From Paracoccaceae bacterium (GTDB taxonomy: Bacteria; Pseudomonadota; Alphaproteobacteria; Rhodobacterales; Rhodobacteraceae), in assembly GCA_030066905.1 (NCBI GenBank), contig JASJAR010000015.1, forward strand, positions 1-46,230: a stretch of 46,230 bases of DNA, in the 5' to 3' direction. Of this stretch, positions 25,784 to 34,136 are shown in pieces. Made by a program: the position numbers and the translations under genes. The notes beneath the pieces were generated by a model that saw only the letters and a list, made by a program, of their open reading frames with translations, ran no database searches and was not told the DNA's origin. Every line of letters begins with the position of its first letter. Position 1 is the first letter of the stretch.

Positions 25784-25798
25784 TTAAGGCGCTGTTAA
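25784..25798 (-). promoter_or_regulatory. CtrA-type box TTAA-N7-TTAA
   Basis: TTAA (25784-25787), seven bases, TTAA (25795-25798) followed by C on the plus strand: an exact match to the alphaproteobacterial CtrA consensus TTAA-N7-TTAAC. It sits between the end of the ABC exporter gene and the start of the spike operon, so the spike operon is the only gene set it can serve at promoter distance. Confidence 0.6.
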
Positions 25799-25834
25799 CC
25801 CTCCGTTCGGTCGGGGGGTCGCTCGGGGGTGCGC

Positions 25835-27631
25835 TCAGGAGACGGCGGCGATCCGGCGGAAGGCGTCGGAGGTTTCCATCAGTTCGTCGTAACGGCCCTG
25901 ATCGACGATCCGGCCCCGTTCCATGACGAAGATCGTGTCGCAGTTCCGCACCGTGCTGAGCCGATGGGCGATCATCACCACGGTCTTCTGCCCGCCGATA
26001 TTCTGCACCGCCTGCATCACGGCATGTTCGGTGAGGTTGTCGAGCGCGCTCGTCGCCTCGTCGAGCACCAGAAGAGCGGGGTCCTGGTAGAGCGCCCGGG
26101 CGATGCCGATCCGCTGGCGCTGGCCGCCCGAGAGCCGCACGCCGCGCTCGCCGACGAAAGTGTCGTAGCCGTCCTCGAGCTCGCCGAGCACGAAATCGTG
26201 CAGCTCGGCGAGCTTCGCCGCCTTCTCCACCGCCGCCCGGTCGATCTCGGCCGCGGGCACCCCGAAGGCGATATTGGCCGCCACCGTGTCGTCGGCGAGA
26301 AAGATCGATTGCGGCACATAGCCGATCGAGCGCTGCCAGGCGCGCCGGTTCGCGTCCCCGATCTCCACCCCGTCGACGAGAAGCGCCCCTTCGGTCGGGT
26401 CGAGAAGGCCGAGGATCAGATCGACGGCGGTGGTTTTCCCCGCCCCCGTGCCGCCGACGAGGCCGACCGAGGTCAGGGCGGGGATCGCCATGTCGATCCC
26501 CGAGAGCACCTCGCGCGCCGCGCCGGGATAGGAATAGCGCACGCCGCGAAGCTCGATGCCCCGGTCGAGCCCCATCGCCGGGGGCGGCACGCGCTGGCCG
26601 GACCCGCTGCCGCGCACCTCGTTGAGGAGCGAGGCCACCTCCATCACCACCGCTTCGCCCGAGCGCATCTGGCTCATCGAATGGTAGATCTGCTGGATCG
26701 CGGGGAACATCCGAAGGCCCGCGGCGGCAAAGAGGCCCAAGACCGGCACCAGGTCCTGAAGCGAGGCTTCGGGGCCGGTGAGCCGCAGGAGCACGACGAG
26801 GACGATGCCGCCGAAGATCACCGCCTCGAGCAGAAACCGCGGCATCTCGGTGATCACCTGGACCACGATGTAGCTTTTGGCCATCTTGTAGGAGGGGGTC
26901 CGGAACCGGTCGGCGAAGGTCTCTTCGAGCCCGTCTATCTTGACGTCCTTGATCCCGCCCAGGGCCTCCTGGGCGATCCGGTAACGCTTGGTGTTTTCCT
27001 CCACCTGGATCCGGCCCTGGGTGCCGAGGGTCCTGCGGACGACGAAGAAGATCAGCCCGTAGACGCTGCCGATGGCGCCCAGGGCGGTGAGCGCCATCAC
27101 CGGGTCGACGACGATCAAAAGCGCGCCGACGAGCACCAGCGAAACCACCTGGGAGAGGATCCGCAGGGCCGGGATCATGTTCGAGCCGATCATCCGGTCG
27201 ACCTCGGAGAGCACCGTCTTCGACAATTGCGCCCCGTGGCGGCGGAGGAACCAGTCATAGGGCTGGCGCAGGATATGGGCGAGAAGCCGCGAAGCCAGAT
27301 GATAGCGCCGCATGTGGGAAAACCGCGCGATCGCCCAGAGGGTGACCACCTTCACCGCGAAGCCGACGACGATCACCGCGATCACCGCCAGGGCGGCCAG
27401 GGTGAGAAAGACGTTGATTTCGGGCGACCCGGCGGCGGCATAGGCCATCGCATAGAACCGGCTCGTCTCGATCAGGCTCGGATCCGAGACCACGGCCAGA
27501 AACGGCAGGATCGCGGCCACCCCAGCCATGTCGAACAGGCCCTGGACCATGATAAGGCCCATCAGCAAAAAGAAATTCCGCCGCTCGCGCGGTTCGAGAA
27601 GATCGAGGATGGTCCTGATCAGCCTCACCAT
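25835..27631 (-). CDS. ABC exporter, PglK/MsbA type (half transporter with fused ATPase)
   Basis: A 598-residue protein. Six membrane segments fill residues 20-300. The ATPase domain has Walker A GGTGAGKTT (about 393-401), the Q loop in VPQSIFL, the signature LSGGQRQR (500-507), Walker B LLVLDEAT (520-527) and the switch His556 in AHRLS. As a homodimer it would export or flip a lipid-linked glycan, as PglK does in Campylobacter, or another lipid. It is the second possible flippase in the window besides Wzx at 6080, so two glycans or two steps may be handled. The pyruvyl transferase gene lies 112 bases upstream on the same strand. Confidence 0.9.
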   Translation of the reverse strand: MVRLIRTILDLLEPRERRNFFLLMGLIMVQGLFDMAGVAAILPFLAVVSDPSLIETSRFYAMAYAAAGSPEINVFLTLAALAVIAVIVVGFAVKVVTLWAIARFSHMRRYHLASRLLAHILRQPYDWFLRRHGAQLSKTVLSEVDRMIGSNMIPALRILSQVVSLVLVGALLIVVDPVMALTALGAIGSVYGLIFFVVRRTLGTQGRIQVEENTKRYRIAQEALGGIKDVKIDGLEETFADRFRTPSYKMAKSYIVVQVITEMPRFLLEAVIFGGIVLVVLLRLTGPEASLQDLVPVLGLFAAAGLRMFPAIQQIYHSMSQMRSGEAVVMEVASLLNEVRGSGSGQRVPPPAMGLDRGIELRGVRYSYPGAAREVLSGIDMAIPALTSVGLVGGTGAGKTTAVDLILGLLDPTEGALLVDGVEIGDANRRAWQRSIGYVPQSIFLADDTVAANIAFGVPAAEIDRAAVEKAAKLAELHDFVLGELEDGYDTFVGERGVRLSGGQRQRIGIARALYQDPALLVLDEATSALDNLTEHAVMQAVQNIGGQKTVVMIAHRLSTVRNCDTIFVMERGRIVDQGRYDELMETSDAFRRIAAVS

Positions 27632-27743
27632 GGAAGGGTTCTCTCCGGTTCAGCCCCGCGCCCCCCGACGGGGGCCAGCCATAGCGCCAATCGCGGCGCA
27701 GTTCCATCGCGGATCGGCCCGCGCGCGTCCCTCGCCGGCCGCC

Positions 27744-28655
27744 TCACGGGTAATCCCGCGCCACGGTGTCGAGCACGCCCAGAAACCGCGCCTGGGCGTC
27801 GGCGAGCCGGTCCCGGTCGGTGAGGTGGAACCGGCCCCGCCGGGCCCGGGCGAGATCGGCCCGGGCGAAGGGGGCAAGCCAGCCGGTCCGCCCCGGCCGG
27901 GCGACCCCGTGCCCGCCGTCCTGCCCGCCGCCGGGCCCGCCATCCGCCCCGGCGCCCCCGGCCCGGCGGCCGCGCAAGGCCTCCGCCAGCCCCTGGAGCC
28001 GCCGCGGCAGCGCAAAGAAGCGCTGCGGGGCGGCAAGGTCGTGGCCGAGGCTCGCCGCCCAGTCGCGCCATTTGAACATATTGAAGCCGCGGTTGATCGC
28101 CACCGCCCGCCAGGGCACCCCGAAGGCGTCGGCGATGATCGCGGCATGCATGCTCTCGGCGATCACCCGTTTCGCCCCCGCGATCCGGCGCACCACCGCT
28201 GCCGCGTCGGCCGAGGGCGACTGGTAGGCGATCCCTTCGGCCCCCGCCACGGCGGCCCAGTCCACCATCAGGTCCGACCCCCAATGGGGCACGAAAAGCG
28301 TCTCGCCGGTGGTCTCGATGTCGGAAAACCGCTCAAGCCTCGGCAGCAGCACCGCCCCGTCGGCCACCGCAAGAGCCTGCGGCAGCCCCAGCCGGGCGGC
28401 GGTGCCGGGGCCGCGCACCGCGCGGATGTCCCAGTCCGGGCCGGCGACATCGGGCAGGTTTCCGTAGCCCGACCCCGCCCCCAGAACGAGCTTCGGGCCG
28501 GTCGGGGCGAGGCCGGCATTGAGGATCGTGCCGACGCCGAGAAGATGGCTCCCCGGCGCCCAGTCCCGGCAGCCCGGCAGGAGGTCGTCCCAGAGCCACA
28601 GGTTGAGGTCGTCGCCGAAATTGCCGCCCTCCATCGGGTAATGAAAGATGTCCAT
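27744..28655 (-). CDS. Polysaccharide pyruvyl transferase family protein
   Basis: A 303-residue protein. It starts MDIFHYPMEGGNFGDDLNLW, the typical N-terminus of this family, and has RAVRGPGTAARLG and the conserved ESMHAAIIADAFGVPW. Family members add a pyruvate ketal from phosphoenolpyruvate to a sugar, giving the polymer negative charge. A GTG at 28682 would add nine residues and cannot be excluded. Residues of roughly 235-265 are a Gly/Pro/Arg-rich low-complexity insert. It is divergent from the Wzy-like gene at 28872. Confidence 0.85.
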   Translation of the reverse strand: MDIFHYPMEGGNFGDDLNLWLWDDLLPGCRDWAPGSHLLGVGTILNAGLAPTGPKLVLGAGSGYGNLPDVAGPDWDIRAVRGPGTAARLGLPQALAVADGAVLLPRLERFSDIETTGETLFVPHWGSDLMVDWAAVAGAEGIAYQSPSADAAAVVRRIAGAKRVIAESMHAAIIADAFGVPWRAVAINRGFNMFKWRDWAASLGHDLAAPQRFFALPRRLQGLAEALRGRRAGGAGADGGPGGGQDGGHGVARPGRTGWLAPFARADLARARRGRFHLTDRDRLADAQARFLGVLDTVARDYP

Positions 28656-28871
28656 CCGCGCCCTGGCCCCGGTCTTTTTCACGTTCTCTAGACGATCTGC
28701 CGCCGGGCGTCCCCAAGCGCCATTGAAGGCGGCCGGTTCCGGAAACAGTCGGCCCCGAAAAGTCTCGCTGTCGCCCGGCGGTCATGGGCCGCACCCGGGC
28801 AATCTGGCCAAAGCGCCCCAGATACGCAATTGGGATAGGCTTTCGTCGGCTCCGCACGGTAAAGGTGACAC

Positions 28872-30272
28872 ATGGCAGACAGCGATCTCAGCGGCACGGG
28901 CGGTTTCCGGCGGTCCCCGACCGTCAGGCCTCGCATTTTGCCCTCCGTCGAGAGGGCCGGCGAGACCGTGGCCGGCCCGCTCCTGATCGTGCTTTTCATG
29001 CTGGCGATGATCCTGCCGGTCTCGGTCGATGCCGCGGGGCTGCGGCTGACGCCGATCCGGCTGTTTCTGCTCGCCACCTTCCTGCCGGTCGTCTTCAAGG
29101 TGCTGCGCGGCGCGGCGGGGGGCTTTCGCCTCGCCGACGGGGTGATGCTCGCCTTCGGTGCCTGGGTGATCCTGACGATTCTCATCGACCAGGGGTTCGA
29201 CCGGATTTCCTATGCCACGATCCTCTCGATGGAGATGGTCGGCGGCTACTTTCTCGGCCGGTTCCTGATCCGGGGGCCGGAAACCTGGCTCAGGTTCATG
29301 AAGATCTTCCTCGCCACGCTGGTGGTGATGGCGCCGTTCGCGGTGGTGGAACTCTTCACCGGGCGCCAGCTCTGGGCCGAACTCCTCGACCCCATAGGCG
29401 ACGTGACCTGGCGCCACCGGTCCTCACGCCCGCGTCTGGGGATGGACCGGGTGCTGGCGGGCTTCGAACATCCGATCCTCTTCGGGCTCTACTGTTCGCT
29501 GGCGGCGGCCAATGTCTACTATGTCTGGAAGGACCAGATCGCCAAGGCCCTCGGTCGGTTCGCCCTGGCCTGGGCGATGACCTTCGCCTCGCTGTCCTCG
29601 GGCGCGATCCTCGCGGTGCTCCTGCAGAGCCTGCTCATCGTCTGGGACAAGGTCTCGAACGGCGCCTGGCGGACGCTGATCGCGGTCGCGGCGGCGATCT
29701 GGCTGTTCCTGACGGTCATGTCCAACCGCGGGCCGGTGGTGATCTTCATCGAGACGATGACCTTCTCGGTCCACAACGCCTGGACCCGGATCCTGCAATG
29801 GGAATACGGCTGGGCCGAGGTGATGGGCAGCCCCATCTTCGGGATCGGCCTGTCGGACTGGTCGCGGCCGAACTGGATGACCGGGTCGATCGACGCCTTC
29901 TGGCTGCTTCTGGCGATGCGCCACGGGCTCGTTGGGCTTTTGCTGATCGGCACCGCCCTGGCGCTGATCTGCTACCAGGCGCTCCGGACGAAGGATCTCG
30001 ACCCGGTCATCGGGCGCTACCGGACGGGCTGGACGATCGGCTTCGTCGGCCTCGTCTTCACCCTGACCACGGTCCATGTCTGGGACGCGATCAGCGTTTT
30101 CGTGATGTTCTATGTCGGCGCCGGGGCCTGGTATGCCGAGACCGCGCTCGTCCAGGCGCCCCAGCCCCGGTCCGACCGCAAGAACCGGCTGCCGGGCCCG
30201 TCCCGCGATAGCGGCGGCGGTCCGCCGCTGACCCGGTTCCCCGAGCCCGGGGCCAGCGCGCAGAGGCGATGA
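28872..30272 (+). CDS. O-antigen polymerase/ligase-like membrane protein (Wzy-like)
   Basis: A 466-residue membrane protein with about 10 to 12 hydrophobic segments and a larger loop around residues 175-195 (GDVTWRHRSSRPRLGMDR), followed by HPILFGLYCSL and a second one with RILQWEYGWAEVMGSPIFGIGL, which is the usual Wzy_C region (WxxG....P.fGiG). Wzy joins repeat units at the periplasmic side of the inner membrane, with Wzx and Wzz supplying substrate and length control. The C-terminal 40 residues are a hydrophilic tail. Its stop overlaps the next gene by 4 bases (ATGA). Confidence 0.83.
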   Translation: MADSDLSGTGGFRRSPTVRPRILPSVERAGETVAGPLLIVLFMLAMILPVSVDAAGLRLTPIRLFLLATFLPVVFKVLRGAAGGFRLADGVMLAFGAWVILTILIDQGFDRISYATILSMEMVGGYFLGRFLIRGPETWLRFMKIFLATLVVMAPFAVVELFTGRQLWAELLDPIGDVTWRHRSSRPRLGMDRVLAGFEHPILFGLYCSLAAANVYYVWKDQIAKALGRFALAWAMTFASLSSGAILAVLLQSLLIVWDKVSNGAWRTLIAVAAAIWLFLTVMSNRGPVVIFIETMTFSVHNAWTRILQWEYGWAEVMGSPIFGIGLSDWSRPNWMTGSIDAFWLLLAMRHGLVGLLLIGTALALICYQALRTKDLDPVIGRYRTGWTIGFVGLVFTLTTVHVWDAISVFVMFYVGAGAWYAETALVQAPQPRSDRKNRLPGPSRDSGGGPPLTRFPEPGASAQRR

Positions 30273-31153
30273 CGGCCCCCGCCCTCTCGGTCGTCATTCC
30301 CGCCTGGAACCGCGCCCGGACGATCCGCGCCGCGATCGAAAGCGTGCTGAGCCAGGAGGTCGCCGATGTCGAGGTGATCGTCGTCGACGACGGCTCCGAC
30401 GACGGCACGGCGGCGGCCGCCCGCGGGGTCGGCGACGCCCGGGTGCGGGTGCTCGAACAGGGCCGCAACGGCGGCGCGGCGGCGGCGCGCAATGCCGGGG
30501 TGGCCGAGGCCCGGGCGCCCTGGATCGCCTTTCAGGACAGCGACGACCGCTGGCTGCCGGGCAAGCTTGCCGCGCAGATGGCCCGGCTCGCCGAACCCCG
30601 GGGCTGGATCGCCTGCTATTGCGGCATGGCGCTCGTCGGCGCCGGGCCCGGGGGGCGGACCCGGCTCAGCTACATCCCCGACCCCCGGCACGCGACGGTC
30701 GAGGGCGACCTCGCGGCGGCGCTCCTGATGACGAGCCTGATCTCGACCCAGACGCTGGTGGCGTCGAAAGACGCCCTCGAGGCGGTCGGCGGGTTCGACG
30801 AGAGCCTGCCGGCCCTCGAGGACTGGGATCTGGCCATCCGCCTCGCCCGTCACGGGCCCATCGCCTTTGTCGACAAGCCTCTGGTCCTCCAGTCGTTTTC
30901 CGAAAATTCGATCACCCGCAACAGCCGCCGGCTGGTCGAGGCGCGCGCACTGATCTTTCAAAAGCACCGCGCCAGCCTCGCCGAGCACCCCCAGGCCCTG
31001 GCGCGGAACGCCCGGGTTCTGGCCGGGGGCTGGCGCGATCTCGGCGAGCCCCGGAAGGCGCGGGCCGTCCTGGCCGACGCCACCGCCGCCCTGCCCTTCG
31101 ATCCCGGCTTGCGGCTGGCCGCCCTGTCTCTCCGCCTGCCCCGCCGCCGGTGA
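30269..31153 (+). CDS. GT2-family glycosyltransferase
   Basis: A 294-residue GT-A enzyme: LSVVIPAWNRARTIRAAIESVLSQ at the start, VIVVDDGSDDGT for nucleotide binding, FQDSDDRW as the DxD metal site and LEDWDLAIRLARHG for the catalytic base region. It makes inverting transfers from nucleotide sugars. Coupled by a 4-base overlap to the Wzy-like gene upstream, it probably adds a sugar of the repeat unit at the cytoplasmic face. The donor sugar is unknown. Confidence 0.92.
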   Translation: MTAPALSVVIPAWNRARTIRAAIESVLSQEVADVEVIVVDDGSDDGTAAAARGVGDARVRVLEQGRNGGAAAARNAGVAEARAPWIAFQDSDDRWLPGKLAAQMARLAEPRGWIACYCGMALVGAGPGGRTRLSYIPDPRHATVEGDLAAALLMTSLISTQTLVASKDALEAVGGFDESLPALEDWDLAIRLARHGPIAFVDKPLVLQSFSENSITRNSRRLVEARALIFQKHRASLAEHPQALARNARVLAGGWRDLGEPRKARAVLADATAALPFDPGLRLAALSLRLPRRR

Positions 31154-31220
31154 GCCGCGCCCCGGGGGGCGGTTCTGGCCTTGAGCGGACGTTCGGGTCT
31201 TGCTCCGGCAGCCCTTGGCG

Positions 31221-31299
31221 AAACACGCCCCGGACTTGATCCGGGGCCTCGATCCACCGGAGTGCCAAGCCTATCGGGGTCCCGGGTCAAGCCCGGGAC
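31221..31299. repeat. Composite palindromic repeat, type A
   Basis: Palindrome CCCCGGACTTGATCCGGGG near 31228-31246, a spacer with ACCGGAGTG, then palindrome GTCCCGGG-TCAAG-CCCGGGAC at 31279-31299. The same order is seen at 41982-42055. It resembles REP/BIME elements that accumulate between genes. Confidence 0.65.
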
Positions 31300-31359
31300 G
31301 CGGGTTACTCGGGGTCGGGGCGCGCAGCATCACGTCCGCAATAGCCCAACAGCGATCCA

Positions 31360-31440
31360 CGCCCCGGGCTCGACCCGGGGCCCCGATCGGCCGCGCGCTC
31401 CGTGGGACCGATCGGAGCCCCGGGCTCGACCCGGGGCGTG
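31360..31440. repeat. Composite palindromic repeat, type B
   Basis: Two identical 21-base palindromic units (GCCCCGGGCTCGA core) at 31361-31381 and 31417-31437 flank a spacer with GCGCTC and GACCGATCG. The element at 45329-45406 has the same order and a clearly related spacer. Confidence 0.65.
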
Positions 31441-31514
31441 TCTTGATAGACGCGGGCCGGCCAACCTCCGAGCGCGGCCGGAAATCCGGCTCCCCGCCCC
31501 CGGGCGCTTTCGAC

Positions 31515-31543
31515 GCCCTCCGGGGCCAAACCCCGGGGAGGGC
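31515..31543. terminator. GC-rich hairpin between converging genes
   Basis: GCCCTCCGGGG pairs with CCCC...GGAGGGC around CCAAA, with a GG bulge. It probably stops transcription between the converging genes; no T run. Confidence 0.4.
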
Positions 31544-31556
31544 GATCCGCAACGGC

Positions 31557-31586
31557 ATCGGGGGGCGCGTCGAAGCGCCCCCCGAT
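31557..31586. terminator. Perfect 12-bp hairpin downstream of the acidic beta-helix gene
   Basis: ATCGGGGGGCGC pairs perfectly with GCGCCCCCCGAT around the loop GTCGAA, starting 25 bases after the stop of the minus-strand gene at 31611. There is no T run, which is common for such stems in very GC-rich alphaproteobacteria. Confidence 0.55.
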
Positions 31587-31610
31587 CGTTCATTCCGTCG
31601 GCGTGGCGTC

Positions 31611-33806
31611 TCAGCTTGCCAGCGGCAGGTCGAGGGCGTCCTCGTCCTCGTCGGTCTCGCCCGGCATCTCCTCGTCGAGCGTGCCGGTCTGGGGCACGAC
31701 ATCGGCGAGCGAGACCACCTCGGCGCTTTCGGTCTCCGCGTCCTCGGTCCGGGCGCCCGCAAGGGGGGTGCCGGCGTTGTCGTCGTCGTCGCCGAGACCG
31801 AAAATGTCGCGGAAAAAGTCGATGATCGCCTGGAAGAAGGATTGCTCCTCGTCGTCGTCGTCTTCCACCTGCGCCGCGCTCTCGGCCTCGGTGTCCCCGG
31901 CCGCGTCTTCGACCTCTTCGACCTCTTCCTCTTCGATCTCTTCCTCTGCTTCGAGGGTTTCTTCCTCCTCGATCTCCTCTTCGGCCTCTTCGAGCTCGTC
32001 CTCGATGTCCTCCTCGAGTTCCTCCTCTTCGGCCTCCGCTTCGAGCGGCGCTTCGACGCTCTCCTCGGCCACCTCGTCGACGGTCTCGACGACCTCCTCT
32101 TCGACACTCTCCTCGACAGTTTCGACCACCTCCTCTTCGGCGGTCGCCTCGACCTCGGTCACCAGATCCGGGGCCGCGCCGGCCTCCCAGACGGTCACGC
32201 TGTCGATCCTTGCATAGGCGTCGTCGGACTGGGTCCCGACGATGGTGATCTCCTCACCGCCGTCGAGCCAAAGCTCGACCCGTTCGGTTTCGGTGACCAT
32301 CGGCTCGCCGGAGGCGAGCTTGACGATCTCGCCGTCGCCCTCGGCATCGCCGGTCCAGCTCGCCACTTCGACCCCGTCGACGAGCACGGCGAATTCCGAC
32401 ATCCCGTCGGGTTCGTCGAACCAGGTGACGTCGAGCGCGTATTCGCCCGCCTCGCCGGTGAAGACCCCCGTCGCCGTCCCGCTCTCCTCGGTCCGGATCA
32501 GCGCCTCCGACGAGGCCTCCGGGTTGACGTTCACGTCATAGCCGTCGAGATCGAGATCCTCGGCCTCGGTAACGCCGAGGCCGATCTCGGCCGGTTCCGG
32601 CGGCGGCGGCGGGGCGGCGGGTTCGGAGGGGCTTTCGGAGGAGCTTTCGGAGACGAGATACTCCGCCCCCGGCTGGGAGGCCGCGGCCCCCATGCCCACC
32701 AGCGAGCTGTCCTCTTTCAGTTGCAGGTCTTCAAGCGAGGCGTCCTCGCCATTGGTGCCGCCGACGAAATGGTCGCCGACATAGTTCGACTTCGAGGAAT
32801 CGAAGGACACCACCGCGTTGGTATCGTTCTGGTTCTCGCCGTCGACGACGATCTGACCGGCGATGTTGTCCTCCACCGTGACGTTGTCGGAATTGTCGAC
32901 GCGGATCACCGGGGTGTGGCTGTAGGTGCTGCCGTTCGTCGAGGCCAGCACCTCGGCATCGCGGTTGTGCAGGACGGTGTTGTTGGTCACCGTCACATTG
33001 TCGACCTGCGTCACCCGGATGCCGGCATACATCGCATTGTGGATCACATTGTCTTCGATGACGATGTTCTCGTGCTTCTTGCCGGTCTCGCCGTAGTTTT
33101 CGTTGGCGATGAAGATCGACTGGGTGCCGGCCCCCTCGCCCGCGTCAAACACATTGCCCGAGATCGTCAGGTCCTTGGTCGGTTCGTCCTCGTTGACGCT
33201 CCAGACCTGGATCATGTCGGAATGGTTGCGGTCCTGGGAGGTGCCGTAGAAATCGTGGAAGTGGTTGTCCTCGATATCCATGCCCTGGACGCTCTCGATC
33301 TGGATCGCGTCGGCCTGGAACTCGGTGAATTCGTTGCCCGAGACGGTGACGTCGGTGCAGCGGAAGTACGACAGCCCGCTCCAGTGGCCCGAACAGGTGT
33401 TGTCCTCGAAGACGATACCGTCGGAATCCTCCACCAACCCGATCGAGGAGCCGTAACCGCCATCCTCGCGGGTGATCATGTTCTCGGCATCCGACTGGAA
33501 GGTCGAATTGCGGATCGCGATGTTTTCGGATTCGTCGATCGACAGATGCCGGCCGCTGCCCATCTCGAAATGCAGCCCGTCGAGCGCGACGTTCGAGACG
33601 TCGTCGAACTCGAACGAGGTGACATGGGAGGGCTCGTCGGGATTGGCCGAGGTGATCGTGACGTGGGAGTCTCCCCCGCCCGACAATTCGACATTCCCGA
33701 TCGTCACGCCTTCTTCGATTTCGATGACCCCGCCGGAGCCCTTCGACAAGGATGCATAGGCAGCTTCCAGCTCCTCGGCCGAAGCAACCGTGATCGTATC
33801 AACCAT
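31611..33806 (-). CDS. Acidic secreted beta-helix protein with CBM-like domain
   Basis: A 731-residue protein starting MVDTITVASAEELEAAYASL, without a signal peptide. Residues 1-375 form a right-handed parallel beta-helix (repeats such as NIVIEDNVIHNAMYAGIRV and NVTVTNNTVLHN), the fold of lyases and C5-epimerases. A Pro/Ser linker (385-405) leads to a CBM-like domain (about 406-542). Then comes a Glu-rich stretch (550-654), a short amphipathic helix QSFFQAIIDFFRDIFGL (655-671) and an acidic tail ending DLPLAS. Non-classical export, for example by a type I system, is likely but unproven. It is probably surface or matrix bound and acts on or organises the polysaccharide. Confidence 0.82.
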   Translation of the reverse strand: MVDTITVASAEELEAAYASLSKGSGGVIEIEEGVTIGNVELSGGGDSHVTITSANPDEPSHVTSFEFDDVSNVALDGLHFEMGSGRHLSIDESENIAIRNSTFQSDAENMITREDGGYGSSIGLVEDSDGIVFEDNTCSGHWSGLSYFRCTDVTVSGNEFTEFQADAIQIESVQGMDIEDNHFHDFYGTSQDRNHSDMIQVWSVNEDEPTKDLTISGNVFDAGEGAGTQSIFIANENYGETGKKHENIVIEDNVIHNAMYAGIRVTQVDNVTVTNNTVLHNRDAEVLASTNGSTYSHTPVIRVDNSDNVTVEDNIAGQIVVDGENQNDTNAVVSFDSSKSNYVGDHFVGGTNGEDASLEDLQLKEDSSLVGMGAAASQPGAEYLVSESSSESPSEPAAPPPPPEPAEIGLGVTEAEDLDLDGYDVNVNPEASSEALIRTEESGTATGVFTGEAGEYALDVTWFDEPDGMSEFAVLVDGVEVASWTGDAEGDGEIVKLASGEPMVTETERVELWLDGGEEITIVGTQSDDAYARIDSVTVWEAGAAPDLVTEVEATAEEEVVETVEESVEEEVVETVDEVAEESVEAPLEAEAEEEELEEDIEDELEEAEEEIEEEETLEAEEEIEEEEVEEVEDAAGDTEAESAAQVEDDDDEEQSFFQAIIDFFRDIFGLGDDDDNAGTPLAGARTEDAETESAEVVSLADVVPQTGTLDEEMPGETDEDEDALDLPLAS

Positions 33807-33839
33807 GTTTCAGTCCTGTGTCCCGTGTTTGCAGAGCGG

Positions 33840-33850
33840 CTTTGTTTCCA
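33840..33850. promoter_or_regulatory. GAAAC-centred motif (minus strand TGGAAACAAAG)
   Basis: CTTTGTTTCCA on the plus strand; the minus strand reads TGGAAACAAAGCCG, identical over 14 bases to the site at 17785-17798. It is centred about 40 bases upstream of the start at 33806. Confidence 0.47.
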
Positions 33851-33891
33851 TCGAGCCGCCAATCTCCCCGCGGCTGCGATATAGGCCATGG

Positions 33892-33903
33892 CTAGAAACC
33901 AAA
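33892..33903. promoter_or_regulatory. GAAAC-centred motif CTAGAAACCAAA
   Basis: A second motif copy in inverted orientation, centred about 52 bases from the one at 33840. The upstream region of the gene at 157 likewise has two copies. Confidence 0.42.
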
Positions 33904-33990
33904 AATGGTCGGACTGGGGCGGCTGAAGGCCGGATATGGCGGGGGCGGAGCAAAACGATGGCAAAAGTAAGACGTCGGCAGGATCACGCC

Positions 33991-34009
33991 TTAACCGTTT
34001 CAGGGTTAA
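33991..34009. promoter_or_regulatory. Palindrome TTAACC-N7-GGTTAA with neighbouring TCCTTAAGGA
   Basis: TTAACCGTTTCAGGGTTAA has perfect 6-base arms, and TCCTTAAGGA (34021-34030) follows 11 bases later. TTAA spacing is 11, not the 7 of CtrA boxes, so another regulator or an A/T-rich promoter is more likely. Confidence 0.3.
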
Positions 34010-34112
34010 CGGCCGATGAATCCTTAAGGATTTCGGTGCCCCGGCCGGCGCGGACGGAACCGTTTGCAATTTATGGCAAAATTCTGCGCAGCCCGGCCCG
34101 GGCGGCGGAAGC

Positions 34113-34136
34113 CCGCCGCCCCGCGCGGGGCGGCGG
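34113..34136. terminator. 24-base perfect GC palindrome, possible terminator
   Basis: CCGCCGCCCC-GCGC-GGGGCGGCGG, just past the stop of the PssE-like gene (minus). The adjacent GGGCGGCGG at about 34100-34108 can pair with the same arm, giving an alternative hairpin. There is no T run. Confidence 0.35.

Larger units (their letters stand above)
31154..31610. other. Gene-free stretch with palindromic repeats and terminators
   Basis: 457 bases between converging genes (30269-31153 plus and 31611-33806 minus) with no convincing gene. It is filled by composite palindromic repeats (31221-31299, 31360-31440) and two strong hairpins (31515-31543, 31557-31586). Confidence 0.6.

Noticed and set aside
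25829..27823. Open frame of 664 codons on the plus strand
   Set aside because: Antisense to the ABC exporter, which has all ATPase motifs; the shadow frame is His/Asp/Arg-rich without family features.
28733..28750. TTCCGGAAACAGTC as another GAAAC motif copy
   Set aside because: Only the GGAAACA core matches; the flanks fit neither half-site, so it was left out of the motif set.
31360..31440. CRISPR array because of the regular palindromes
   Set aside because: Only two units with a short related spacer; no series of unique spacers and no cas genes.
31611..33806. RTX-type calcium-binding toxin or adhesin
   Set aside because: No GGxGxDxxx nonapeptide repeats; the acidity comes from Glu-rich low complexity.
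31200..33884. Open frame of 894 codons on the plus strand with hydrophobic repeats
   Set aside because: Antisense to the acidic beta-helix gene; the apparent membrane segments are the reverse complement of Glu-rich codons.
33991..34009. A CtrA box upstream of the acidic beta-helix gene
   Set aside because: The two TTAA elements are separated by 11 bases, not 7.
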